From: Spirodela intermedia | Taxonomy: Eukaryota; Streptophyta; Magnoliopsida; Alismatales; Araceae | Direction of reading: 5' to 3' | DNA: 64,000 bases | NCBI GenBank assembly: GCA_902729315.2 | Contig: LR746265.1 | Span: forward strand, 317,501-381,500 | Part shown: one piece after another, positions 11,901 to 23,574 of the stretch | Layout of the letters: each line of letters opens with the position of its first letter | Position numbering within the stretch: the stretch's first letter is position 1 | Notes under the pieces: model-generated | What the model saw: only the letters and a program-made list of their open reading frames with translations | What the model was told of the DNA's origin: nothing | Database searches by the model: none | Program-made: the position numbers and the translations under genes

Positions 11901-14900
11901 GGCATGAATTACGTCTCCTTCAAATTTAAATCTTGTGTAATTTAAATTTCGTACTTTTTGAAATACTTCTGAAAAGCCTACTAAGCCAAGAGCAAAAAAA
12001 AAATCGTCTTATTAAAGAAAAAGGTACCGTACTGAAAATCGAGCTTCATGCCAAGCATCTGATAGACTGAAAAAGGCAATAATTCCGATGATATTTGAGA
12101 TTATAATCTACCATGATGAATTTGAGAGCAAGATTCAAAGTGGAATTAATTAAGTGTTATGTTTTAAGAGTTGTTAAGCAGAGTAAAATGGTGAAATTCA
12201 AATGCTCATTTTGGAACTGAAGTACCTCAAAGCTATAACCAACTGCATAGAATCATCAGTGGATAACTTGAAGCCCCCTTCACCACTGATAGCAATATGG
12301 TAAATGTGGAAGAGACCGTCCAATGATCCACTCAGCTGTCCACGGCAATCTGAAAAAACAAGAATCAGAAATGTTCAGGGAAGTTATTCGACTTTTGAAT
12401 GGTACCAAACAGGAAGAGAAATATAAACCGCCCCAGAAAACGACACTTTGACACGTGGTAACATTGATTTCATTTGGAAAAAGGGCTATTCATCTCACAA
12501 ACGAAAGTGCCAATCATACCCAGAGAAATCTGGCTCATGCTAGATCAACCTTCCCTTTATCAGACTTAGAATCCCAAAGCTTCCTTTAATTTCTTATAGT
12601 CTCTGTGTCCCAAACACTAGAAGGCAAGATATGAGCCTATAAATTTATCTCTTGAGGCCATGGAGAAATCCGCGAATTCAGATATATTGCAGAGGCACTA
12701 TATCAAAGAAAAAAACCTGAACTACTAGCGGAAAGTAAATAATCTTGGCACGATCGAGGTCTAGAAGAAAATGAAAAACACAGCATTATGATACATTCAC
12801 AGATGCGACGATATTACCTAGGTAAATGCTGTAATCAGTAGTACTATATATTCAGTAAAAGTAGAGATATCCAGTCAACAAGAATTTTTCAATGTTGATA
12901 ATTTCTTCCAGAAAGATAAGAAACCAAAAAAAATATGGAACAAAAAGTACCATAGAGGCAAAGGAATATACCTTCACATATGTACTTAAATGCGACAGAT
13001 GCAGACGCGGCAGATTCCTCAGATGAACTCATGCCTCTCGTGAGAATATCCACTAACGAAGGCAGGACAGATGGCAAGGCGTTGAGCCATTTTGAATAAG
13101 CTCCAATTGTTGAGCAAACTGGAAAAAAATGAAATTAAGATGAAAAAAGCACTCTAAAGTAAAAATGTCATAAGAGAATGTGAATCGAGTACAAAAAGAT
13201 GCAAAAAATGGTGGGGTGCCCCACAAATACACACATCACATGCACACAACGAGTATATGCATGGCTACGTGTAGACACGTCTGTTGAACTTTTCAGTGCA
13301 CCAACGTACCTGACCGTGAATAGAAATATGAATTGTGACGTAGATACATCCATGACTGCATGCGCCCATTTCAGATAAATGCGTGTGTAGATAAAGACAA
13401 AAACACAAACATATATAGGCATCCATAGGGCACTATGCGTTCATAATAAAAAACTTTGCAATGGGATTATTTACAGTCAGCTAGAAGAAAATAAAGCACA
13501 TCCAATTCAGCACGCCAAATGGATCATATTGATCAACGACAGCCCCGAAGAGAAAACATTACCCGTCTGCAGCAGCTGAGGTTGATGAGGAAGCTCCGGG
13601 AGAATTGAGAAAACCTATTCATACAAACAGCGGAACTAACAGTTATTTAACCGTTAGAATTTAATAATAAGTTCAAGAGCAGAAAAAATTCCTCCAAACA
13701 AGGTCATCAAGAAAATCAAGAAGACAACAGAATAACAAAACAGGAAAAGTTGGGCAGCGTATTTAATAAAATTGGTTAAACCGTCATAGAAAGTATGCAT
13801 GAGCGTAAACAGCTGGGGCATTCAATCCACAGAAAAAAAAAGGTTCCTTAACCTTATGAAGCAATCCACAAAAAATGATAGGCATATGTAATTCCAATAC
13901 ATAATTAATACCAAGTGTTACAGGGTGATCCAGAAGAGCTCCATTATACCTGAGGCATCATTTCACCTTCTAGAACTGGAACAGACTTAGCCACAGCCTG
14001 CATACAGTAAAGAGAAGCTTCCACTGGCTGCCACTCGCAAACATTCTTTCTACAACTGGGTACTGCCTGATGATTCAAGGAAAACCAGAAGATTGAAGTA
14101 AAAGACGTCAAAAAAATCACAAGGTAGAAAAAGAAACAAGCTAACTCTTTAAAATAAGACAGGTATGAAGCCCAAAAGCAGCGTACTATTTATTACCAAA
14201 CATTATTTTCAACAAAAGGTCATTCACCTTAGGAAAAAGCAAAGGCAAACAATTGAGGAATTACTGTGAAGTATAGTTGAGGTTATCTACCGTTCCATCC
14301 TATTCTTTTATGCAACAGGGCATTGGTTGAGTTATCGGGTCAATCAAACCCGATAACTTATACCGGACCCAATACATGTATAAGACTATATGCTGTATAA
14401 AGAATTGCCCTTGTCTGGCAGTTAAGGAGACAGAAAATGATCTTCCTCGTACATCAGTTCCAGGGTTGTCTGTGTATTAGCTCCACAGAGCCAAAGAAAG
14501 TTCACTGAACCCTTCATTTATAATCATCCAGATCTACAGAGTCATCCTCCTACCATCATCCAGGTTGGGCTGCACTGTGGAGATTTAGGCTCAGTCATAT
14601 AGCTCCGTACAAAACTTTCTCATAATCTGGCCGTAAACACCATCCCCCTGGTTGTGAGGCATTGGGTGAAAATATGTGTATCAAGTGGTTTCAAAAACAT
14701 CAGAATTCGACTTCTTGCATCACCTAGCCTCAGACTGGATATTCGTCAATTGATGTAGTATTCCTGTGATTACATACTTTTGGATAATGAAAGGTAAATA
14801 GGAAGACCTTGATTGTTTTGCAGTTTCTAATTGGGATTCAATGGCTTACCACAAGCAGCATCTACACTACATACAGAAAAGCAGAAACTTCAGTTACATG

Positions 14901-16808
14901 GTAGATTAAATCCAGAATTCACAGTTTGAAGAGTAAGATTCTTGCAAAGGATGGCCTACCATCCTTCAAGAGGATTTCTCTAAGGTCCTTGGTGAAGAAG
15001 GCAAAAGGAATTTTTGAGTGGAATCATCAGTCCTTGTTCAGAAAATCATGCCCCAACTTCAACTGAGGAAATATGGTCAACAAGGAATAAGGAAAGAGTA
15101 TATGACTCCACAGTCATTGTGGCGAGAAAATAGTAGAAGATGAAATACATTAATAAGTATGATAAGTCCAAGAAAAGAAAACGACCATTCTACAAGAAGA
15201 CATATGGCCTTGTGATAAGGCTCCACACACACATGCTAAAAGGAAGAAAGCCCAAAGCCCAATAAGTCAATAACAGTTAGCATGGTTGAGGGAAGGCACA
15301 GTTATGACAAGGAACAGTAATGGCAAAGGGCGGTTGTGGAAGAGCAATTATGGCAGGAGACTAACTGCTAAAATAAGAGAGGGAAAGGAGAGGATATAAG
15401 GATGGGCGGATCAGGATGGAGACGGGGAAGAAAAATCGGTGTTAGTATCTTGTGCATCTACGAGAAAGGGTTGGAAGGTTGTATGTGACCCTCCATCTGT
15501 TCTGGGTTCTTTTACTGTGCTTTATCTTTGGTATTTCTGCACTAGACATTGTTTCTTTCATATAATACGAATAGTTATGAAACACCTTAAGAAGTATGAT
15601 AAATCTAAGAAAAGAAAACGATCATTCTGCAAGAAGACATGTGGCCTTGCTCATAGGCAGCACACCGACGCCAGGGCCCATTGTTTCTTTATTCAAGGAG
15701 GCGATACTACTCACAAAAAAAATTCTCACATAGGGAATTGCAAGAAATATAGAAGATCTTTTAATGACCAGATATCGCTACATTTACATCTATGCAGTCA
15801 ATATCTAATTGGAACCGGATTAAAAGTCACTAACAACTCAAGCAGTTTCTCTAGAGTTATTGAAACATAAGACCTGATGACACGAATTTTATCTCATATC
15901 CTTGAGTTTTGGGTGAGGAAAAGCAACTGTGCACATGACTATCAAGAAAAATTTGGCAACATGGCCATTTTTTATCTTGATAAACGGTGGCCTTGTCCCC
16001 TACTCTTCAAATTCTTTATCTCTGCATGAACATACTCTTTCTAAGTAATCTGAAAGAATCATTAAAGCGCCCAACACTTTAAATTCTTTCGACATTATTC
16101 TATCTTTTGAACCCTGTAGATGAGGCAATGGGAGTGGTTGTGAACCAAGACTCTACTATCTCTCACTTGGAGTACAGTCGAGCTTTAAGAGTTAAAGAAT
16201 CACTTGTGATACCAAGTCCAAATCACTGAGAAATATCTGTAACATCTCTATCCTGGAATCTCTTAAAAGTTATGCTTGTCCCACTTATAAATATTGCAGG
16301 AACTCGTTCTCCTTAACTAATATCAATAGTTCCTATTCTGATCATCTTGTTCATTCCACTGTGTGGAGATTTTCCCAACTGTTACTGGATAATTTTCAAT
16401 ATTTTACTTCGTTGATGACTTTATTCAGTATACCATGATTTATTCGGTGAAGATAAACAGGGAGGTTCCTCACAAACATCTGTATCTTCGCAGAATGAAC
16501 AAAAATCAATACGAAATCCGTAATGGCAAGGAATATATAGATAAATAGCTGCATATTTTTCTGAAAACTGAAAGCGCTATGCATGAGAATCCACACCCTT
16601 GTACTCTTCCATCAAAGGAAATAGCTGAGCATAAAAAACAGGTGAATCGACAGTAGCCTATTGTTATAAGATTTAATTTGAACTGTGTACTCGAGGGGCA
16701 TTTTGGTCCTTCGAGTACATGGACTTTGTAACGCAACTGGTTTTTTTGGTCTTTTCCCTAGTAATTTGGGGACCCTTTGGTCCTCTCTCTCTCTCTCTCT
16801 CTCTCGAT

Positions 16809-16860
<52 letters not shown>

Positions 16861-19800
16861 TTCAATGTCTTTGATAAGGTTCCGATGAAGACATATAACC
16901 GAAGGCAGATAGATCATTGTATGGGTAGGTTATTAAGGACACTCGAACATACAAGGGGGAGATCTTTTTGGTGAACAGGACTCTAGGGCTTGGTCGAGCT
17001 GTGGAGGGAAGGGGAAGCCTCTCAAACTACATCCCAAGTTCTGTTAGGGTTCTGCGGAACCCTGTTTATTGACTGATCCAGCTGAATACATATCCAGTTC
17101 CTTCTCTTGCAGCTAGAGGAAGGAGTCGTACCAATCTTCAACTTGGATATTCCAAACTTGATATTAAGATTAAAAAAGTATATCCTTCTTAGACACTCTC
17201 CTCTTTTCATAGGGTATGAATATCTTCACTCACAAGTAGGAAAGAAGTGTAAAGATGTCACCTTTATTAAAATCGAGTAGTACTATTATTCCATAATAGG
17301 CCATTTGTAGGGAGAGTCTCCCAGTCAGGAAGATACTCGACTCTTGTGTCATCCCATCTTATAATCATACTTAATTAAGACTCATGCAGCAAACGAACCA
17401 CATTAAAAATCTCAGCGACAAATTACATAGTGATCTCAAGGAAAAATCATTGATGACCAACTCTATGAACTCTATGAGGAAAAATATAAGAGCTTATCCT
17501 ACTTAAAACCCCTAGTAAGAAAATGCTATCTCCTCTTGTAATAAAGAAGAAACAAATTCCTCTATTACGCTCATAAATGTAGAACTTGGACCAATATCTT
17601 ATATCCAAGTACAGTTTTTATACGCATCTTTTACTATCATACCTTTCATTTATGTATACTTCATTTTCTGATCTATTTCTAAAAACTATAAAGAATACTA
17701 AGTGGTTGCATGTAATAAATGGGAAAATAGAGAGCTCTGCGAAAAAGTAAAAATTAGAAACTGATAAAATTTCTTCAAGGGAAGAAGCTTATTGCCTCCT
17801 ACTCACAAACAAGAAACTACCACATTGTATTATTGACAAGTTCAAGGCAAGACTTATGGCAAGAGGGTTTACATGAAACCAGTGTCTCGACTATCAAGCA
17901 AATTTTTCAAAATTAATGCAAATGGGGTTGTCTTTTTTCACTTACTACCTTGCATCAATAAATTCAAGCGAGGAATGTCTTTTGGAATGGGGATCTATCA
18001 TACGAAGTCTGTATAAATTGTCCTAATGGATACATACGCTAAAGAAAAGCATACTGATGGAGGAAAACCTCATATTATCCAAAATAGTCCATTTTAATAG
18101 GTTTAAGATGACCATACCTTAGTTACAAATAAACAAAATTGAAAACTAAACCTTCTCATTGTCTATATGGATCATAGGTAATAGTAAGATCAAACTTGCC
18201 AAGAAATTTTAAGTCGTCTTAATAATTTAAAGTACTTTTACAGTATTAAAATTGATAAATCAAATAAACGGATTATAGATCAAAGAAAGTATGTGATGTG
18301 TTTTAATCACATGGTGAGCAAGAAACTTGTGCAGTCAAATGTAGAAGCTTAGTACAATGTCATAACACTGTCTAATTGAACATTTCTGATTAATAATGTT
18401 TATATGAGACATTGAAATCAAAATCCATCTTCCTTCTAAACGTGTGTCATACAAATAAGTCAGTAGAAGTACAAATAACAGCCTAATTCATGATACAAAT
18501 CGAAAGTTTATCAAGGAGAAGAAGGATTTACAAGAATTTTAGTATGTCTCCTAAGTAGTCAATGCGTTCACCATATGTTTACCCAAATTGCAACCGTATT
18601 GAAATCAAACAAGTATGCATGATATTTATGCTCCGTTTGGGTGTTTAAACCTCTAATTTTTTATCTATATGTTAGTTTCTATTGATATCATTTGAACTTT
18701 CTGGCCAATGAGAATCAACAACTCACACTAGACCCAGTCGAAATCTACCATTTTATCTAAATGTTAGCTTCTATTGATATCAGTTGAATTGTTTGGCCAA
18801 TGAGAATCAATAACTCATACTAGACCAATTCCATGTATTGGATTGGGAATGGAGAATGCCTATTTACCATCTTGAGGGGAATTGTAGGAAAAAGGAGTAA
18901 TTAGGTGTTAATTTCCTAGTTGAGAGAAGTCTCCTAGTTTGTCAGTTTCCAAGTTGATCAGTTTCCTTAACCTAGGTATCTTCCTTTTTTCTGCGGCCGG
19001 GGTAATTGCATATAACTAGCGATTGTTCTATGATTTGATTAATAGAAGAGATTTTTCCCGACTGTTTATCCCTGTATGGTTTGCGTAATATATATGTCCA
19101 GAGTACTTTACATATACACCAGGCATAAGTGCAGAAAAAACAAGAAAAAATTATTTCCGAGGTATTTTACCATCACCTGCATAAATTTTAAGAAGACAAT
19201 CTTTAGTACTGCTTCAGCTCCTAAAACGGCAGTTGCATCTGTTAGCACATCACTCGCAGCTAGCATTGTGACGACCAATCAGCATGCCAAAGATTCAGAT
19301 GTCAGAACTCATCAGGAATAAATAAAAGCATGTGAGATATGAACCATTTTTTGCAGCAGAACACACTGATCTAATGTCAAAGAAAAATAAATTAAATATG
19401 AAAATGCGTACCCACATATTTAAGAAAACACTTCTAAGTAGGGATTGCATAATTCTACTCCGTTTAGGGATCTAATTAAACCCGTTTCAAACTGAGAAAC
19501 GAGTAACTCCAAGAGATGCCAAAGCTAAGCGCTTTTATTATAAAACAACGAATGCGAAACACCTCCGAAATGCTGGGTTTGAAATAGCAAAAAATAAATA
19601 GTAACGAAACCTCGAAAATACATCAATGACTATTTGAATTCTAGATAGAAGCTTTGATAAACGCTTATCAAATGGGGAGCCGAAAAATCAACAGTAAATC
19701 AAGCTATGAAAAAGACGAGATTTTTAGTCAACATTGAATGTCATAATTACCATATCTACTGTGCTTAAAATCCTTCAGATCCTCTTTTGAGAGCTCCTGA

Positions 19801-22280
19801 TGATTTTCTGGATATTGAACCCGAGAAATAATCTGCACCAGAGACAGAATTTGAAATCTCACATCTCCATAGCTAGAGAGAAATTGAGCAAACCAACAGA
19901 ACAGTCGTATGTGCCTTCCCTAATCCATCAGCTACAAATGGATGTCACAAGACGCAATCGAGCAGCCATGGCAAAACTAGAAGCCTTCTGAGATGAAAAC
20001 TCACCAGTGAGACAAGGTGTTCAAATGCTGGGCAGAAGGCTTGAATTCTTCGGTTCTTCTCTGCTTCTGCTAGTGCTTCAGATCCAAATGATGAATAGGA
20101 ATCACTGAAGCATTCAGAATGACTGTTACAATCCAGGTCGAAGAAAACAGGTTTGTATGTTACTGTGAAATGATCACCTTTTAGTCAAGTTAACCTGGAG
20201 GTGATGCCAGAAGTTGTATGTCATAGAAGAAATGTCATATTCTTGATGTGATGCAACCTCAAGTAATGCTCGTACAATTAGCATAGATTCATTGGAACCT
20301 GAAAAGCATCTCTTTTAAACACTGACATAAAGGTAAAATTAAAAAAGGCAGTCTTCCGCAAGCGCAAAGTTACCAGTTGCAATTAGCTCTACATATGAAT
20401 CCCCCATATCCGCAAATAAACGAGCAATGGCCTTTATATCTTCGTCACCCTGATAAAACACATAATAATTCAAAAAAATAAGACTACTAGAGAGATATTA
20501 TCATAATTGTGTTTCGAAAGGAGATAGCATGAAGACAGAACATGTTAATCGTAAGGTTGAAATTTTCTTCTGCCCCATCATTTTCTAAAAGATATCTATC
20601 TAAGAAAATACTAAAGCTCCCAGAAGGTATGCAATGAATGATGCGTTTAAAGCATCACTGAAAATATTGGAAGCCTGCTCAATGATGTGTTATAATGAAA
20701 ATCAATAAACAAATAGCAAGTTTATTATTTTATTATATAAACCAAAGGATTTATGGCCAGTTCATATGACCATAGAGCTACTGGTAACGCAACTTCATCT
20801 GTGGATATCCCACTGTCCAGCCGTAAACAGGCACTCATTTGATACATATTTGTGCGCACAATCCTCTATCTAGGAAAAAGGATCATTACCCTCAAAACAG
20901 TCGGGTGCTGCATCAACATAAATATCAACTAAATATTTATTCGTACTCCAGTGACTACTGTTGTCATGTGCAGGTATCCATGGACTCCCATTAGTTTGAT
21001 AAAACAGAAAAACACCATAAAAAATTAGTAATAGTAGAGTCGAAACACCATTATGTAAGAAGTTGGACGTTTTGAGATAGAAATTCCACTACGGATGGAA
21101 CCGAAAAAAAAGAAGGGACAAAAAGAAAGGAGAGCAACAAAACAGGAAAATAGGACGAAAACGGATGAAGAAGAGCCCCCCACTCTATGGCCAATAGCAG
21201 CAGCTGCCAGCCACGACAACCACTCAATCATTGGCCATAGCCCCTCGGTAAGCCAGACAAAAAGACCAGGATCACGCTCCATATAAGGGACTTGCCCAGA
21301 TACTAATTATCTATGGCATACAACAAGCGACCTATCTAAGAATGAAGCACAAATAAAGAATTCAGACAGCAAATTCTGCAGTTCGGTACCTTGGAAGTAT
21401 CCCGCAGCTGCTCCATCAGATCCATAACATGAGGCACAAGTACATGAATCAACGGGATCTGTGCAGATAACCCACCAGTGTTTCGTGATGCAGTGAAGTG
21501 TATTAGTTCAGATACAACTGAAAAGGAGGGGAAAAGAAGGTCAACGATAGAACAAAGTTCAATAAAATATAGCAAAATTATTGCTACGAATTTTATTTTT
21601 TAAAGGGTCACGGGGAGAAGGAAAATGACATAAACACTAGAAGGAACGGCAGAGAAGAATTAAAGAATTATGTGAGACAGCATATTCGAAATTTCAAGAG
21701 TGATGGCTGAGGTTTATTTTATACATTTCTCTTCGCCTGACGAGGATCCAACAAAGCACAATATGTACCGAATGTTACTTAAAGTTGCATCAAATATCTT
21801 AATTAAAATCAGAAAAGAATCATGTGAATATATAGAAATTTTCTTCCGATTACCATTTACTGCTGGCTCCAAAAGCTGCTCAGACTTTAGTGCATGAAGG
21901 GCTTCGTGGACTAAAGGGTGGGATGCAAGCGTGGATGCAGGAATCCTGTAACACAGCAGCATTAAAAAAATAACGGGTCATAGCTGTTTTCTCAGAATAA
22001 CACACATAGGAAGTTTTAGACGTATTTTCTTAATGTAACAACACTGCTATCAAATGTGTAGTCATAAACAAACGGTATTATATTCTACTTAAACAAGCAA
22101 ACATATTTCCTCTCATTTATTTTATTGAAGCTGAGACTATTTCATGTTAAAGGCATGAAAAATGTCCTGGTTAAGTCCCGTATGATGAAAAAGGACAAAA
22201 GGACAAAAGCTGAGGTAAGTTCGGATAAGATGTACTGACCCCTTGCTCAACCGAAGCCATGAACCAAATGCTTCCAATAC
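8944..22280 (-). CDS. MOS14: Transportin-SR / MOS14 (TNPO3-like importin-beta), 5' end missing
   Basis: This nuclear import receptor carries SR splicing factors into the nucleus; Arabidopsis MOS14 is also needed for plant immunity. Twenty-one phase-consistent exons were resolved, 5' to 3': 22280-22240, 21945-21854, 21517-21390, 20449-20374, 20298-20178, 20104-20005, 19832-19751, 19259-19177, 14066-13950, 13614-13563, 13118-12972, 12349-12226, 11262-11181, 11101-11013, 10935-10861, 10777-10723, 10284-10165, 10039-9947, 9852-9707, 9469-9292, 9228-8944. They give 2,286 nt, 761 residues plus stop. Family landmarks are SWLRLSKGIPAST, LTVHIDRLACIFR, HNQPCFLYLSSEVIK and the C-terminal EVCRRNRMVQE. 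The family is about 950-960 residues long, so about 200 N-terminal residues, the Ran-binding end, are absent. The N gap at 22,382 lies where the missing exons should start. The intron 19,176-14,067 is 5.1 kb and holds retroelement debris. Confidence 0.92.
15155..15666. repeat. Direct repeat pair inside the large transportin intron
   Basis: A segment of about 73 bp at 15,155-15,227 recurs at 15,592-15,666. Shared blocks include aagtatgataa, aagaaaagaaaacga and aagaagacat(a/g)tggcct. The 437-bp spacing and the promoter-like, T-rich sequence at about 15,360-15,560 suggest an LTR-type or other transposon remnant. No recognisable retroelement protein was found nearby, so the element class is unassigned. 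Confidence 0.6.
16785..16859. repeat. Compound (CT)n-(AT)n microsatellite
   Basis: About 21 bp of CT is followed, after a short cgatatacatat bridge, by about 40 bp of AT. It lies inside the 5.1-kb transportin intron. Frames through it read Ser-Leu then Tyr-Ile and are not genes. Confidence 0.9.
17800..19085 (+). mobile_element. Decayed Ty1/copia remnant (3' part of pol plus LTR), antisense in transportin intron
   Basis: Conceptual plus-strand translation, in broken frames, gives copia pol features. FKARLMARGF (reverse transcriptase) lies near 17,845. The end-of-pol signature SMHDIYAP lies near 18,615-18,638, followed by LTR-like sequence from about 18,665 to 19,085. The LTR-like part has the long pyrimidine-rich cctaggtatcttcctttttt stretch and the gattaatagaagag motif common in plant copia LTRs. 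Many stops and frameshifts are present and no 5' LTR was found. It lies opposite to the host gene in the intron between the exons at 19,259-19,177 and 14,066-13,950. Confidence 0.7.
18661..18830 (+). repeat. 92-bp-period tandem duplication in the copia LTR
   Basis: The unit beginning ttatctatatgttag at 18,661 recurs as ttatctaaatgttag at 18,753, each ending in an actagacc(c/a) block. About 75 bp are alignable with several substitutions. It could be two nested LTR starts or a slippage duplication within the LTR. Confidence 0.75.
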
Positions 22281-22381
22281 CTGCCAACATATTTAACATT
22301 AGATATATTTTACCACCGCACATGCGAAGTTTATCAAACTGACAAATCAAAGGATGGGTCTGACAGGGCTAAACATATATA

Positions 22382-22391
22382 NNNNNNNNNN
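22382..22391. other. Assembly gap of 10 N
   Basis: Ten consecutive N follow the sequence aaacatatata and precede a GA microsatellite. A fixed small N-run is a common scaffolder placeholder, so the true distance may be anything. On the left the transportin gene is interrupted about 100 bp before; on the right no transportin exon was recognised. Confidence 0.99.
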
Positions 22392-22393
22392 AG

Positions 22394-22426
<33 letters not shown>

Positions 22427-22433
22427 GATATAC
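22392..22433. repeat. (GA)n microsatellite at the gap edge
   Basis: About 40 bp of GA directly abut the N-run. GA/CT tracts occur throughout the window, so a contig ending in one is a likely place for assembly collapse or a false overlap. Confidence 0.9.
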
Positions 22434-22518
22434 TGGTTTCCATGAAGGTGCTGGTTCGGGGAGGAGGACAAAGGGGGATAACTCGCACGTGGGGATTGGG
22501 AGCCGCCGGCGGGGGGGG

Positions 22519-22527
22519 GATAAATAG
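22519..22527 (+). promoter_or_regulatory. Probable TATA box of the MYB gene
   Basis: The motif gataaatag lies about 105-110 bases upstream of the MYB start codon at 22,631, a usual distance in plants. No other TATA-like motif lies closer in this G-rich stretch. Confidence 0.5.
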
Positions 22528-22630
22528 TGGGGAGGTGACAGCACTTCGGACCGGCGGTGGAAGAGGAAAGGAAGAACAAGAGGCAAGGCCAGAGCGGAAG
22601 GGGGGGGGAAGAGGACGATTGGAGACGAGG

Positions 22631-22790
22631 ATGGTGAGGGCTCCCTGCTGCGACAAGATGGGCATGAAGAAGGGCCCCTGGACGGAGGAGGAGGATCAGA
22701 TACTGGTCTCCTATATTCAGACTCACGGTCATGAGAATTGGCGCGCTCTCCCTAAGCTAGCTGGTAAGCTCCACCGATCCCCGTATCCCG

Positions 22791-22846
<56 letters not shown>

Positions 22847-23574
22847 TCCTGAATTGTATGGCCGCCTAAAAGTTTTCTGTTCATCCAGGGCTGATGAGAT
22901 GCGGGAAGAGCTGCAGGCTGAGGTGGATGAACTACCTGCGGCCGGACATTAAGAGGGGCAACTTCAGCGAGCAAGAAGAAGAGGCCATCATCTCTTTGCA
23001 CCAATTACTCGGCAACAGGTGTGTACCACTCCACTCAGAAGAAGCCGAGAGCCTCAATCGACCCGCTGTCGATCTCCAAAATGCTTATTTTATCTCCACT
23101 CTCCGCAGATGGTCTGCCATTGCAGCGAGACTCCCAGGCCGAACAGATAACGAAATCAAGAACGTGTGGCACACGCATCTGAAGAAGCGGGTGCAGCCCA
23201 AGGAGAAGAAGGCGTCGACGGAGGCGGACTTGGAGTCCTTCTTTCTTCGAACCTCCGCCGGCGCCGAGCGACGGGCGGGCAATGCTCCCACGTCACCGCG
23301 GCAGTCGTGCAGCGAGGTGTCGTCGCTGACGGCGACCACCGCTGGCGAGTCCGCTGGGACCAACGGGGTCTCCATCGAGGAGGAGTGCGGAAAACCCCTG
23401 GAGATTAACGAGAGCTTCTGGGAGGACGCGCTGGCGATGGACGGCTCCGTCACCTCGATGGATTTCCCCTCGGAGTTCCAGGGGAGCTCCTTTTCCCCCG
23501 AAGAAGACGACGTTGATTTCTGGCTCAATGTTTTGAGGGACGCCGGAGACATGTCGGAAATGCTTGCTTCTTGA
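22631..23574 (+). CDS. R2R3-MYB transcription factor
   Basis: Three exons, 22631-22763, 22889-23018 and 23109-23574, encode 242 residues. Exon sizes of 133 and 130 nt are the classical R2R3-MYB pattern. The start [18 protein letters not shown] is followed by R2 (about residues 14-64) and R3 (about 67-115), with CGKSCRLRW and [17 protein letters not shown] intact. R3 has Phe in place of the first Trp, as in most plant R2R3 proteins. The bHLH-binding signature is not apparent. The N-terminus and DNA-binding repeats resemble the MYB13/14/15 and MYB58/63 groups (stress, stilbene or lignin regulation); that assignment is inference. The C-terminus is Ser- and acid-rich. Intron 1 holds a long GA tract. 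Intron 2 is 90 nt with no stop codon, so a retained form stays in frame. Confidence 0.95.
22793..22847. repeat. (GA)n microsatellite in MYB intron 1
   Basis: About 54 bp of GA with one AA interruption occupy almost half of the 125-nt first intron. Confidence 0.9.

Larger units (their letters stand above)
1..12909. repeat. Copy A of a near-identical ~12.9-kb duplicated segment
   Basis: This segment matches 51,110-64,000 in the same orientation. Position 1 corresponds to 51,110 and 12,909 to 64,000, so the net length difference is only 18 bp. The ALOG coding sequence and the transportin exons present in both copies read the same protein. Differences are scattered SNPs, mostly at 3-8.9 kb, and microsatellite lengths: the CT tract at 8,150-8,168 is about 19 bp here and about 49 bp at 59,239-59,287. 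The left boundary lies outside the window. Such a pattern is typical of two haplotypes of one locus placed in tandem, or of a very recent duplication. Confidence 0.95.

Noticed and set aside
16777-16974. Small frames through the CT/AT microsatellite in the transportin intron
   Set aside because: Ser-Leu and Tyr-Ile repeats from dinucleotide tracts; no coding evidence.
22894-23574. 226-residue continuous MYB frame as the true protein
   Set aside because: It includes intron 2; the 130-nt second exon, consensus splice borders and the conserved R3 repeat show that the 90 nt are an intron. Kept only as a retention finding.
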